Shown piece by piece: positions 1-8,926 of a stretch of DNA of 64,000 nucleotides. The DNA lies in the NCBI GenBank assembly GCA_002711995.1, contig PASN01000009.1, positions 326,050-390,049 on the forward strand, in the 5' to 3' direction. The notes beneath the pieces were generated by a model. The model saw only the letters and a program-made list of their open reading frames with translations. It did not search any database and was not told the DNA's origin. Numbering within the stretch: the stretch's first letter is position 1; each line of letters opens with the position of its first letter. The stretch is from Halobacteriovoraceae bacterium. GTDB lineage: Bacteria > Bdellovibrionota > Bacteriovoracia > Bacteriovoracales > Bacteriovoracaceae. The position numbers were made by a program, and so were the translations under genes.

Positions 1-428
1 GAGCAAAACATCGTTTTATTTAAAAGGCTTAAGGCCTGTGAAGAGGACTCAACTGTCGTTTTACCCTGACTTGCGGAGCTTTTAGTTTTATTCTTTTGGC
101 TCCAATCAACAACGTTGTACTTGGTTTCCCAAGGCCAGCCAGCTAAGTATTCCTCATAGTAAATACTTACCGTTTTGCCTTCGTAATTATACATTTCATT
201 GGCAAGTTCATTGTTTCTAACGGAAAAATCAAAAGTTAAAAGATCACCAGAACCTAAATCCATGGTGCCTTCCCAAGTCTTAAGAATTTTTCCTTTTTTG
301 CTCAGTTTAACCAAGTTTCCGGATCTCTTTCCTGTGGAAATAGGAAAGTCCCAAAGAATTAACTTGCCTACAAACAGCAACGTCAAAACAACGATGGGTA
401 AAATAATCTTAAATTTGATGCTCTTCAT
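1..428 (-). CDS. Partial signal-anchored hypothetical protein (3' end off window)
   Basis: The reading frame is open from an ATG at 428 to the left edge (about 142 codons, no stop). It begins with MKSIKFKII followed by a hydrophobic stretch (LPIVVLTLLFVGKLILW), so it is a signal anchor or uncleaved signal peptide. The next part has PISTGKRSGNLVKLSKKG and a TWEGTMDLG segment. This pattern is familiar from small exported hypothetical proteins sometimes mislabelled as 6-phosphogluconate dehydrogenase; there is no sign of that enzyme here. The ATG lies one base after the tldE stop codon, so it is probably the third gene of the tldD-tldE transcript. The function is unknown. Confidence 0.75.
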   Translation of the reverse strand, partial: MKSIKFKIILPIVVLTLLFVGKLILWDFPISTGKRSGNLVKLSKKGKILKTWEGTMDLGSGDLLTFDFSVRNNELANEMYNYEGKTVSIYYEEYLAGWPWETKYNVVDWSQKNKTKSSASQGKTTVESSSQALSLLNKTMFC

Positions 429-429
429 T

Positions 430-1776
430 TTAACTTCCCGCTATAGTCAACGCTTCAAACCTGATCATAGGAGCAAAAAAGCTCCGTCCAGAAGATGCTA
501 AAGTCACATCCCCCAGGGCGTTGATGTTTTGTAGCATCTTATAAAAGTTTCCAGCAACAGTCACTCCATTTACCGATTGAACTCTTTTTCCATCTTCAAC
601 TAGATAGCCCGAAGCTCCAAAAGAAAAATCCCCAGACATGAAGTTGAGACCAGAATGCAAACCTTGCATATTGCAAATCTCAAAATATTTTCCAGAAACA
701 ACCTTTTCAGACTTGTCGCCACCCTTTTGAATCACTGTGGTGGTTCCTGACACACCGAGTGGTCCCCTTGCACCCCTTGCGGCCCTAAATGTGTTTTCCG
801 TCTTAAAGAACTTAGATGTTGCAGAATTATGAAGCAGATTTTTAAACACGCCGTTTTCAATTAAACTCAAATCGGATCTAACATAACCCTCAGAATCGAA
901 TGGACTTTTAAAAAAGCTTTGACTGTACATGGGCATATCCATGACATTCAGCTTCTCATTGGCAATTTTTTTACCAAGTTGCTCTATCATAGGATTGCTT
1001 TTTTCTTGAGCTCTCTTTCCAGAAAACATTCCTCGAAAAGCTCCAAACAAGCTCTCGAATTGATCAATAGAGAAGATCACATCATATTTCCCAGTTTTTA
1101 AAGGGCTAGCATCCAGCCAATTTCTAGAGTGTTCGTAGGCCTGTTCCACACACTTTTTCCAGTCCAGATTTTTGTAGTGCTTGTCCACAGTTCCGTAATA
1201 AAACATTGAGTTCTTATCACCTTCTTTAAGAAGTGCGGAAGTGTAGCAGCTTACATAACTTTCATAGTCATAAGCGAAAGTCCCAAGGGAGTTCAAGTAG
1301 TGTCCCTCAGTTGATGATTCTGAGAGTCCATTATAGGGAACGCCTTTAACTCTTTCATCTTTGCTTTTAACCTCAGATTCAAGTTTTAAACAAAGGTCTA
1401 TTTTGTCCTGAGCGGAAACTTCCCCCTCAACTGGCTCCAGGTCTCCTTTATGTACCAGATCTTCTTCAACCGCGTGTTCAATGGTTTCAAACTCATTGAC
1501 CTCGCCAAACTTGGAGTTTTCGATGGCCTTTACGGCAGTGTCGGCCAAGGCCTCGTCGTCAAAGGCCTCGGTATATGAAATTCCAACTCTGGAGTCTTTA
1601 ATGACTCTTATTCCCGCGATTTTAGAGCCGCTCACCTTATAAGAATCAAGTTCTCCCTCTTGAGCACTCATAGATAGAGACTTGCCTGTGTTAAAAATAA
1701 CATCGCAGCTATCAGCGCCTTTTGCTGTGGCCATATCCACAAGTTTTTCCATTAATTTTTTATTATCTAAATTCAT
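430..1776 (-). CDS. tldE: TldE/PmbA-type metalloprotease subunit
   Basis: A 448-residue member of the TldD/PmbA family, which in enterobacteria forms a heterodimer with TldD that degrades unfolded peptides and matures microcins. This subunit lacks the HExxxH zinc motif seen in its neighbour, as expected for TldE. Family landmarks are visible, such as GHYLNSLGT in the middle and a conserved glycine-rich C-terminal half ending in GDVTLASSGRSFFAP. Its ATG overlaps the tldD stop codon by one base (TAATG), which implies translational coupling. Length is normal for the family. The natural substrate in this organism is not evident from the sequence. Confidence 0.92.
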   Translation of the reverse strand: MNLDNKKLMEKLVDMATAKGADSCDVIFNTGKSLSMSAQEGELDSYKVSGSKIAGIRVIKDSRVGISYTEAFDDEALADTAVKAIENSKFGEVNEFETIEHAVEEDLVHKGDLEPVEGEVSAQDKIDLCLKLESEVKSKDERVKGVPYNGLSESSTEGHYLNSLGTFAYDYESYVSCYTSALLKEGDKNSMFYYGTVDKHYKNLDWKKCVEQAYEHSRNWLDASPLKTGKYDVIFSIDQFESLFGAFRGMFSGKRAQEKSNPMIEQLGKKIANEKLNVMDMPMYSQSFFKSPFDSEGYVRSDLSLIENGVFKNLLHNSATSKFFKTENTFRAARGARGPLGVSGTTTVIQKGGDKSEKVVSGKYFEICNMQGLHSGLNFMSGDFSFGASGYLVEDGKRVQSVNGVTVAGNFYKMLQNINALGDVTLASSGRSFFAPMIRFEALTIAGS

Positions 1777-3155
1777 TAAGCGTTTCCTCCAACCAAAATT
1801 TCGTCAACCTTCACCGGTGGTTGGCCAACTGTAACTGGAATTGAACCACTCACAGAGCCACACATTCCTGCGGCATAATCAAGTGAGTCGCCAACCATGG
1901 ACATCTTTTTCATAATATCCTCGCCTTTGCCGATCAAAGTGGCTCCTTTAACAGGTTTCTCAATTTTTCCATTTTTAACTAGATAGCCCTCTTCAACAGC
2001 AAAATTGAATTCCCCAGTTCCAGGATTAACAGAGCCACCACCCATTGATTTCGCATAAATCCCATCATCCATAGTGGCGATCAAGTCTTCCAACTTGTGC
2101 GGGCCTGGCTCAATAAAAGTGTTTCTCATTCTTGAGGCCGGAGCAAACTTATATGATTGGCGTCTAGCGGAGCCGGTTCTTTTATGACCAGATTTTAGCT
2201 CTCCCATTCTATCGCTTAGGAAGTTTTCAAGTTTTCCGTTTTTAATCAACTGGGTCTTTTGAGTTGGCATCCCTTCATCATCGATGGATAAACTTCCCCA
2301 TAGATTGTCGATCGTTCCATCATCCACAGCGCTTAATGCTTCATGAGCGATCATTTCCTCTTTCTTATCCCAAAATACGGACGCTTTCTTTTGTACTGAA
2401 GTTGTCTCTAAAAGATGCCCACAGGCCTCATGAAATATTACTCCGCCAAACCCATTGTCGATAACCACCGGCTTTGTTCCAGCAGGACATGGATCGGCAA
2501 AAAGAATAGTGTGGGTTTTCTTACCGAGGTATTCAGCGATCCATTTCATGTCGAGGCCTTCAACAAACGAGTATCCACCTCTTGCGCCAGGGTTCCAAGA
2601 GCCACTCGTTTGGGCCTGTCCGTCACGGGCCACTGCATTTGCGGCCATTCTGCAGTAAGGCCTGCTCTCACTTGCATGAAGACCTTCGCTGTCAAAGATT
2701 TCCACTTGTTGATTGTATTGAATTAAAGAGATATTCACCTGAGCTATGTGCTCGCCCTGATTCCTTACTAATTTATCAAGCTCTTTAAGCTTGGCCACCT
2801 TTTGATCAAGAGTGGCCGTTTTATCTTCAAAAGAGCCAATCATTGGGTATTCGTTGCTTGAGAACTTGGAAGCAAACGTTTTATTAGCGCTATTTTTAAT
2901 TTGCGCGGCCAAGTTTCTAGTCAACTCTATAAGATCTTCTTTCTTGGCAGAGTTGGTGTATCCGTACAGATATTGTTTTCCATATATAAGTCGCACACCT
3001 ATTCCAAAATCAGTTCCAGATTGGATATCTTTAACTTTGGAACTATTAAATGAGAGGTTCTGAACATTTTTTCTTTCAACGAAAACGTCCGCAAAGTCAG
3101 CGCCAAGCGAGATGGCCTCATGCAATACGTCCGCGGCAATATTTTTATCAAGCAC
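1776..3155 (-). CDS. tldD: TldD zinc metalloprotease subunit
   Basis: A 459-residue TldD protein, the catalytic partner of TldE. The zinc site HEACGH is at about residues 242-247 (HExxxH), and the C-terminal part carries the conserved AAGMCGSVSGSIP segment. The chosen start is a GTG at 3155, with an AAGGAG ribosome site six bases upstream; no nearby ATG has a comparable site. The order tldD then tldE, with overlapping codons, fits co-expression at equal amounts for the heterodimer. Known relatives cleave unstructured peptides through a narrow channel. No target peptide gene is visible nearby. Confidence 0.94.
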   Translation of the reverse strand: MLDKNIAADVLHEAISLGADFADVFVERKNVQNLSFNSSKVKDIQSGTDFGIGVRLIYGKQYLYGYTNSAKKEDLIELTRNLAAQIKNSANKTFASKFSSNEYPMIGSFEDKTATLDQKVAKLKELDKLVRNQGEHIAQVNISLIQYNQQVEIFDSEGLHASESRPYCRMAANAVARDGQAQTSGSWNPGARGGYSFVEGLDMKWIAEYLGKKTHTILFADPCPAGTKPVVIDNGFGGVIFHEACGHLLETTSVQKKASVFWDKKEEMIAHEALSAVDDGTIDNLWGSLSIDDEGMPTQKTQLIKNGKLENFLSDRMGELKSGHKRTGSARRQSYKFAPASRMRNTFIEPGPHKLEDLIATMDDGIYAKSMGGGSVNPGTGEFNFAVEEGYLVKNGKIEKPVKGATLIGKGEDIMKKMSMVGDSLDYAAGMCGSVSGSIPVTVGQPPVKVDEILVGGNA

Positions 3156-3238
3156 CTTGAACTCCTTTTCGATATGATCTACATAGTATAACGACTAGTT
3201 CTCTTGCTGCATAGGCGGCTAAATTTGAAGGATTTACT

Positions 3239-3826
3239 ATGAAATATAAAAGAATAGGTGTTATGTGCGGCTCTAGTGAAGCCTGCGATCAACACTTCCT
3301 GGATCTTGCGACTAATGTTGGCAAGGCCCTCGGAAGCTTTGGCCATGAAATCGTTTATGGTGGAGGCGCAAAAGGATTAATGAGAAGAGTCGCTGATGGA
3401 GCTCTTGAGCAAGGTGCCAGAGTGGATGGCTACATACCGGACTTTATGATTCAAGTAGAATGGGAACATAAAGAATTAACTCACCTCCATGTGACCAAAG
3501 ATATGGCCGACAGAAAAGATAAGATGAGAAGGTTCACCGACGCCACTATTTTTCTTCCGGGCGGTTGTGGAACAATGGAAGAGTTCTTTGAGTGGTTAAG
3601 CTGCAAGCGACTGGGTCAATATGTTGGTCCTTTAGTTATAATTAATCATAAAGGATATTATGACCCTCTTATTAAACTTCTAGAAAACATGCAGAAAGAA
3701 AAATTTCATGCCCCACATCACGAGAGTATGTGGTCTGTTGCAAATGGAGTTGAAGATTTGGTTAAGGTTTTAGACGATGCTCCAGCATGGAGTTCGGACG
3801 CTATAAAGAATGCAGCGGTAAAATAA
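3239..3826 (+). CDS. LOG-family nucleotide phosphoribohydrolase
   Basis: A 195-residue LOG-family protein (Rossmann-like fold, annotated in plants as cytokinin riboside monophosphate phosphoribohydrolase and in bacteria often as a putative lysine decarboxylase). The diagnostic PGGCGTMEEFFE motif is present, as is the N-terminal MCGSSEACD loop and the GGGAKGLMRRVADGA nucleotide-binding segment. Family members hydrolyse the N-glycosidic bond of nucleoside monophosphates. It is followed after one base by greB, so the two are probably co-translated. The physiological substrate in bacteria of this type is not known. Confidence 0.88.
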   Translation: MKYKRIGVMCGSSEACDQHFLDLATNVGKALGSFGHEIVYGGGAKGLMRRVADGALEQGARVDGYIPDFMIQVEWEHKELTHLHVTKDMADRKDKMRRFTDATIFLPGGCGTMEEFFEWLSCKRLGQYVGPLVIINHKGYYDPLIKLLENMQKEKFHAPHHESMWSVANGVEDLVKVLDDAPAWSSDAIKNAAVK

Positions 3827-3827
3827 A

Positions 3828-4301
3828 TTGAAAAATTATATGACACCTCAGTGCCATCAAAAATTAAGTGATGAGTACGACAGACTTAGAAATATCGAGC
3901 GACCAGAGATCACTAAAGTAATACAGTGGGCCGCTGGCAATGGCGATCGCTCAGAGAACGCCGACTACATCTACGGAAAAAAGAGACTCCGGGAAATCGA
4001 CTCCAGACTAAGGTTTCTTGGAAAGCGCCTTGGAGACGCTGTAGTTGTAAATCCTGAGACCATAGAGTCCGAGACAATTAAGTTTGGAGCAACAGTGACC
4101 GTAATAGAAAACGACTTAGAGAAGGTCTATTACATCGTAGGTCAAGACGAGATAGACTTATCTTTAAGCAAGATAAGCTGGAAGAGCCCCATCGGCAAAT
4201 CCTTGCTTGGTAAAGAGGAAGGCGACCTTGTTGAGTTAAACACCCCCAATGGAAACAAAGAACTAGAGATTGTTTCAGTGAGCTATAAGGCCATACCCTA
4301 A
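3828..4301 (+). CDS. greB: Transcription elongation factor GreB
   Basis: A 157-residue GreA/GreB factor, which enters the RNA polymerase secondary channel and stimulates cleavage of backtracked transcripts. The acidic tip between the two coiled-coil helices is GDRSENADY, and the KKRLREIDSRLRFL helix that follows is typical of GreB. The C-terminal FKBP-like domain has SPIGKSLLGKEEGDLV. A TTG start at 3828 gives the expected MKNYMTPQ beginning; an in-frame ATG at 3840 would cut four residues. The start is one base after the LOG stop and the end is three bases before cca, so the three genes form a tight operon. Confidence 0.9.
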   Translation: MKNYMTPQCHQKLSDEYDRLRNIERPEITKVIQWAAGNGDRSENADYIYGKKRLREIDSRLRFLGKRLGDAVVVNPETIESETIKFGATVTVIENDLEKVYYIVGQDEIDLSLSKISWKSPIGKSLLGKEEGDLVELNTPNGNKELEIVSVSYKAIP

Positions 4302-4304
4302 CCT

Positions 4305-5678
4305 ATGCAAACTCAATCAGCTTTAAACCTTATAAAAACATTAAGCTTCGCTGATTCTGTTTTCATAGTTGGTGGGGCATTAAGAGATGAGCACTTGGGT
4401 ATGGAAATTAAGGACATAGACCTAGTGTCTTTTGGAAAAAACTCAGGTCTGAACACAGCTAAAGCCCTTAAGACCCTATTTAAAGATAGCATAACAGGCC
4501 CTTTCTCAGTTGGTGATCCTCCCGTTATAAAGTTGCGTTTTAAAGAGGACATCGTTTACCGAAACAAAGTATTCAGCTGCAAAGATATTGAAATAGACAT
4601 AACCCAAGCTCAAGGCAAACTGATTGAGGACATTAAAAGAAGAGATTTTACTATCAATATGTTGGCCTTTGATCTTAAAGAAAAAGAGTTATTAGACCCT
4701 TCTGGCCGAGCACTTCAAGACTTAGAAGCCAGAACCCTCAGAACTTTGCCGGAAACTTCTCCCAGTGTCACATTTAAGGACGACCCAGTCCGACTTATAA
4801 GATTAGCTCGGTTTGCCAGTGTTATGAACTTTTCAATTAGTGAAAATATCAAAAGCTCAACCAAAGAGCTCTCGGGCCTTTTAGAAGGAGCTCCTGGTGA
4901 GAGACTTCAATCAGAGATTGAAAAGGTGTGCATAAAAGGTAGGCTTTCTAAATTTGTGAAAATTTTGGACGAGCTAGGGCTGCTAAGAAAAGTCTTGCCG
5001 GAAGTTTCAGACCTCAAAGGAGTCGAACAAGATGTTTACTACCATAGCGAAGGAGATGTCTTTACCCACACATTGTTGGTGGTTAAAAACTCACCTAAGG
5101 GAGTTATCCCCCAACTCTCCGCACTCTTACACGACATCGGAAAGCCTTCAACTCAGGAGTTTTTTCCAGTTAAGAATTCCCCACCAAGGATAAAGTTCAT
5201 TGGCCATGAAAAAGTGGGAGAAGAGATTGCAGGGTCAATCCTAAAAAGGCTTAGGTATGACAACAGGACAATTTCTAAAGTTAAGAAACTGGTTAAAAAC
5301 CATCTTCGTCCTTTAAATGCGAATGATTGGAGTCCTAAGGCCTTACGTAAGTTTTCAAGAGAATTGGGAGAGGATGCAATGAACTGCTTAGACTTGGCCG
5401 AGGCGGATATACTAAGTAGCTACGATAAAGAAGGAAAAATAAGAGTCAATCCAATTCCCAGAATAAGAAAGGAGTTAAAAGACCTAACTCCTACTATCAA
5501 CACCTCCCCCATACTTACTGGTAAAGAAATAATCGAAGCTCTTTCCATAGAGAAAGGTCCGCTTATTGGTGAAATAAAAAAGAAACTAATTGAATGGGAA
5601 GATGAGCAAGTTTTAGAAGGAAAAGAGATTACAAAATCTTCTGCAGTTGATTTTTTAAAGTCTTACTTAAAGATGTAA
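4305..5678 (+). CDS. cca: tRNA nucleotidyltransferase (CCA-adding type) with HD domain
   Basis: A 457-residue class II polymerase-beta-fold nucleotidyltransferase fused to an HD hydrolase domain. The head domain has the GGALRD loop (residues 23-28) and the catalytic D-x-D at 37-39 (KDIDL), then the RRDFTINMLAFD motif that precedes nucleotide selection. The HD domain carries LLHDIGKP in the second half. Related enzymes add or repair the CCA end of tRNA. Poly(A) polymerase is the main alternative in this superfamily, but the HD fusion favours CCA addition. It is third in the LOG-greB-cca run. Confidence 0.87.
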   Translation: MQTQSALNLIKTLSFADSVFIVGGALRDEHLGMEIKDIDLVSFGKNSGLNTAKALKTLFKDSITGPFSVGDPPVIKLRFKEDIVYRNKVFSCKDIEIDITQAQGKLIEDIKRRDFTINMLAFDLKEKELLDPSGRALQDLEARTLRTLPETSPSVTFKDDPVRLIRLARFASVMNFSISENIKSSTKELSGLLEGAPGERLQSEIEKVCIKGRLSKFVKILDELGLLRKVLPEVSDLKGVEQDVYYHSEGDVFTHTLLVVKNSPKGVIPQLSALLHDIGKPSTQEFFPVKNSPPRIKFIGHEKVGEEIAGSILKRLRYDNRTISKVKKLVKNHLRPLNANDWSPKALRKFSRELGEDAMNCLDLAEADILSSYDKEGKIRVNPIPRIRKELKDLTPTINTSPILTGKEIIEALSIEKGPLIGEIKKKLIEWEDEQVLEGKEITKSSAVDFLKSYLKM

Positions 5679-5682
5679 TTTA

Positions 5683-5728
5683 AGTCTAAACGCCACAAAC
5701 CTTAAAAGGAAATGTGGCGTTTAAGACT
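5683..5728. terminator. Hairpin terminator between convergent cca and 5794
   Basis: An almost perfect inverted repeat: the left arm at 5683-5697 and the right arm at 5713-5728 pair over 15 bases with one bulged T. It lies five bases after the cca stop and between two convergent genes. There is no long T run on either strand, so it may act as a bidirectional weak terminator or an mRNA 3' end stabiliser. Confidence 0.6.
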
Positions 5729-5793
5729 AGTCAGATTTAGAAATTTCGCAAAATCAATCACCCAGAACCCAGGGAATGGTTTTACCGATTATC

Positions 5794-6099
5794 CTACTCC
5801 TGAGATAGTTCAATAATCACGATAGCTGCTTCCAGGTCACTTTCGAATTCTTCTCCTGTCAGCATTGTTGCGGCAACCTTTGCTGAATCAAAAAGGTTTG
5901 ATGGTTGCTCCCCACCAATTACATCAACTGCAGCCTCTCTACCGTTAAAAACGGCCTGTTTGTAGATAGCTGAAGTATCTGAAAGATTTGTTGGAGTTTC
6001 AGTAGCTAGCGGTGAACCAGTATTGCCAGTAGTTGATTCAACATTCGAGAAAGCGCTTAAAGATGTAGCTAGAGTCAAAATTGCGATCATTTGTTTCAT
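5794..6099 (-). CDS. Small exported protein, unknown function
   Basis: A 101-residue protein with a short Sec signal (MKQMIAILTLATSLSAFS) followed by a threonine/serine-rich polar segment and an acidic C-terminus. No domain was recognised. The start is secure: AAGGAGG lies five bases before the ATG and overlaps the stop codon of the upstream Lnb-type gene, so translation of the two is probably coupled. That suggests a small periplasmic partner for the larger protein. A short protein of the same style, without obvious sequence similarity, is at 41496-41759. Confidence 0.75.
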   Translation of the reverse strand: MKQMIAILTLATSLSAFSNVESTTGNTGSPLATETPTNLSDTSAIYKQAVFNGREAAVDVIGGEQPSNLFDSAKVAATMLTGEEFESDLEAAIVIIELSQE

Positions 6100-6108
6100 G
6101 TATCCTCC

Positions 6109-8148
6109 TTACCTTTGGACATGAGTTAAATAATATCTAACATTACTTTTTATAGATTTGAGTTCAGTTGGAATATTTGGAAACAAGTCGATATAAAGAT
6201 TATGAATATTTAAATAGGTTTCCTGAAAGTCCTCTTGCAGTTCTACTATTTCTTCATTGGATAAGACTTCGTTGTCAAAAGGGACTCCGTATCCTTCAGA
6301 AGAAATTAGATTCCAGGGCATTAGCTTCTCCCTGGTTTTGAACAATGACTTGGAGAGATTAGTAAGGGCGTTGTCATCACCTGTATTCTCATTCATCTCT
6401 TTGACAGCAACACTCATATTCTTTTTAAGCTTCTGATTTAAGTGCTCTTTATAGAGAGATTCGAGGCGTAAAAAGAATGACACAACTTGATTCCCATTTT
6501 TTGGAAGATTAAGCATAAATCTATCAAAAAGCCTTCTCCTATCCTCTGTGTCTAATTTAGTGAACAACTCTTCAAAATCCACATTGACGGAATCTCCATC
6601 AACGTTGCTCTTGAGTTTCTCGAATTGCTGTTGGGCAACGGATCTATACGAAGGAAAATATTGATTTCTGTTTTCGTAGCTTTCTTTAATATCATTAGAT
6701 GTTATAAGCCCTGTTTTTTCCCAATCAAATTGAATCAAAGTGGGAACTGCGACTAAAGACTTTTTACTAAAGGTGTTTAAAGAATCTTCTTTAAGCGAAG
6801 CTAAAAGATGTTGTTGAGACTCGGTGGCACAGTTATTGTTAACAAAATAATATCTTCCTCTATAAGACCAGTATCGCTCCAGCACATTTTTCAAAAATAA
6901 CTCTCGTTCAAAGCGCTCAAGTTGTAGAGGAATACTCACTAAGCTTCGATTATCTCCAACGTTATACTCCTTAATCATGTCGGCAAGGCTAAATATGAAA
7001 AGTTGGGATGGATCTTTACCTACAATCCCTGAGATATAATCAGTTAGGATTCCGGCCTGATTTGCACGGTAACTAACTATCACGTGATGCGAAAGATCTT
7101 CTACACAATCTTCGGAAACCTCTTCTCTTTCAGGTGCGCAGACAATGATCCTAAACATCGAATGACCAAACTTACTCTCAAGGGCCTCCCCTTTGTCGGC
7201 CAATAGATAGTGAATGGAGTGGACTCTTTCCGGATCAATGTTTACAGATCCAAGATTCAGACTTGTAAAAAGATTATAATTAATTTTACACCGTGAATGT
7301 CTTTTGAATGAAGGAAATTTAGACTCAAAAACCATACTCATCGCCGGTTTTCTGCACCTAAACTCCTCGTCTAAAATAAAATACTCAAAGTTTACCGCAA
7401 ATGATTCTTGTAAATTTTCAAACTCGTACTCATCCACCGACCTAGAAGTCTCAGTATCAAGCCTGCCAAGCTTATTTTTCACCTTACCATTTGAAGAAAA
7501 CCCTGCGATATAAATAAATGGGAAACGATCTGAAACTGTATGTTTATCCTTTCTCAAGAATTTACATTTTAAAGGTTCGGTGTTTTTTACAACCGAGCCT
7601 CTGGTGCTTTCTCTTTTAAGTCTACGACACTTCTCTATAAGTTTTTTTTCTTCAAAGCTTTGAGTTGGCAAATTTAACTCATCGTAAATATGGGCAACTT
7701 CATGGATGAAGCTTCCAATAAATGTCTTTGTGATACTTTTATGTCGACAATTAAATTGAATGTCACCTTTATCACCTACTAAATAGGGAATAAAACCAGA
7801 ATGAATCTTTATTTTATGAACTTTGCTATCCCCGAAAAAGGAAGGTGAGTACTGTGCGAGAATGCTTTCAGCCTGTTCACTCCCACCCTGCTCACACTTT
7901 GTCACAGTATTAATAGGAAACTTCCCACCAAAGTTTTCAAAATCAACTTCTATAGTATGGCCCTCGATGGCACTAAGAAGCTCAGTTGGGAGGTTTTCGA
8001 TAGTAGTCTCAATAGTTTTCTTTACCGCCGGATCCAGGCCATCACCATACTCAATAGTTACCCCATAGGTGGAGCAAGAGAATATTAACATTGCCGTCAA
8101 TAAAATTTTTCTGACTAGAATGTCGTGTTGTGTAGTTGCATAAAACAT
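6109..8148 (-). CDS. Exported protein with HExxH region and Lnb/DUF4105 domain
   Basis: A 679-residue exported protein with a hydrophobic segment at about residues 14-29. The N-terminal third contains a gluzincin-like site, HEVAH at 149-153, with a plausible third ligand in LQESFA near residue 248. The middle (about 300-450) matches the Lnb N-terminal periplasmic domain (DUF4105): FGHSMFR with H329 and VNNNCAT with C440, a His/Cys pair thought to form a cysteine-peptidase-like centre in that family. The C-terminal 200 residues are unrecognised and look helical. It is followed by a small exported protein whose ribosome site overlaps this stop codon. The role is unknown; envelope peptidase or lipoprotein processing are possibilities. 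Confidence 0.78.
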   Translation of the reverse strand: MFYATTQHDILVRKILLTAMLIFSCSTYGVTIEYGDGLDPAVKKTIETTIENLPTELLSAIEGHTIEVDFENFGGKFPINTVTKCEQGGSEQAESILAQYSPSFFGDSKVHKIKIHSGFIPYLVGDKGDIQFNCRHKSITKTFIGSFIHEVAHIYDELNLPTQSFEEKKLIEKCRRLKRESTRGSVVKNTEPLKCKFLRKDKHTVSDRFPFIYIAGFSSNGKVKNKLGRLDTETSRSVDEYEFENLQESFAVNFEYFILDEEFRCRKPAMSMVFESKFPSFKRHSRCKINYNLFTSLNLGSVNIDPERVHSIHYLLADKGEALESKFGHSMFRIIVCAPEREEVSEDCVEDLSHHVIVSYRANQAGILTDYISGIVGKDPSQLFIFSLADMIKEYNVGDNRSLVSIPLQLERFERELFLKNVLERYWSYRGRYYFVNNNCATESQQHLLASLKEDSLNTFSKKSLVAVPTLIQFDWEKTGLITSNDIKESYENRNQYFPSYRSVAQQQFEKLKSNVDGDSVNVDFEELFTKLDTEDRRRLFDRFMLNLPKNGNQVVSFFLRLESLYKEHLNQKLKKNMSVAVKEMNENTGDDNALTNLSKSLFKTREKLMPWNLISSEGYGVPFDNEVLSNEEIVELQEDFQETYLNIHNLYIDLFPNIPTELKSIKSNVRYYLTHVQR

Positions 8149-8469
8149 TGGCTAAATGATAACGCACCACAGAATACCCACAAGAATATTTAAAGCACCT
8201 GGAATTATTTACAAACACTCTCTAGAAAACGAAGCCCTCTCCTAAAGTGAACCTTGTATTTTCTACCTCTTTTCACTCCTTTAAAGAGTCGTCGCTTAAG
8301 ACCATCAATGGGCACCCTTAAAAAGCACTTAATACTAGTCCAAATCGTCTAAAACTTTGACAGTAAAAACTTTTTACACACTTCTCCCTCTGTAAGTTAC
8401 TAAAATAACTGCCCAGTTTTTGGCGCCAGTGTTGAATATATAAAGGCGTAACACTTAAAGGGGGTTATT
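8149..8469. other. Intergenic region, divergent promoters likely
   Basis: This gap separates two divergent exported-protein genes. A TTGACA hexamer is at 8357-8362 on the plus strand, but no good -10 sits 16-18 bases later. A TATAAA is at 8439-8444. An imperfect inverted repeat (AGTGTT / AACACT) lies just before the GGGGG ribosome site of the plus-strand gene. No RNA gene was recognised. Confidence 0.4.
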
Positions 8470-8853
8470 ATGAAAGAGAGAGAGACAGTTCAATTATTCT
8501 TAGGTTCACTGGCAACATTGTTTTTTGTTGCGTTTATGGGAAGCGCGCATGCAGCGGTTCAACCTATAGAGTGCAAAACAAACTTCGGGGAGAAAAGCTT
8601 CACCATTGAAGAAGAGTCTGTTGCATTTCACCAAGTTCAAGAAAAAGCTGGAAGAAGTATCTCTTCAATTTATGAAGCAAGAACTCAAAAGACTCACAAA
8701 GGAATAAGAAAGTCGTTGTACCTTAATGGAAACAAACATCTTATCCACATAGACAACTTCAAGCAATTTGACTCTTCCACAGACTACCTAGCGGTAACGT
8801 CTCCGAAGGGACATAAGATGACCTATCCTCTTAACTGTGGATACATGAAGTAA
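8470..8853 (+). CDS. Small exported protein, unknown function
   Basis: A 127-residue protein with a Sec signal peptide ending in GSAHA, so the mature form starts near residue 29. The mature part is about 98 residues, with one cysteine early and one near the end (ECKTNF and LNCGYMK) that could form a disulphide. No known domain was seen. A strong purine-rich ribosome site (AAAGGGGG) precedes the ATG. It is alone on the plus strand and ends at a perfect hairpin shared with the convergent antiporter gene. Confidence 0.75.
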   Translation: MKERETVQLFLGSLATLFFVAFMGSAHAAVQPIECKTNFGEKSFTIEEESVAFHQVQEKAGRSISSIYEARTQKTHKGIRKSLYLNGNKHLIHIDNFKQFDSSTDYLAVTSPKGHKMTYPLNCGYMK

Positions 8854-8884
8854 AAAAAATGGGCGTCATTCCCCCTGACGCCCA
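8852..8884 (-). terminator. Rho-independent terminator for the antiporter gene
   Basis: A perfect 9-bp stem (8860-8868 with 8876-8884) with a seven-base loop. On the minus strand it is followed by eight T residues (8852-8859), the classic intrinsic terminator form. It also lies directly after the plus-strand gene ending at 8853. Confidence 0.9.
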
Positions 8885-8926
8885 AGCTCTTGTTTAGAAT
8901 CCAACACCACACTAATTCCAATAAAC

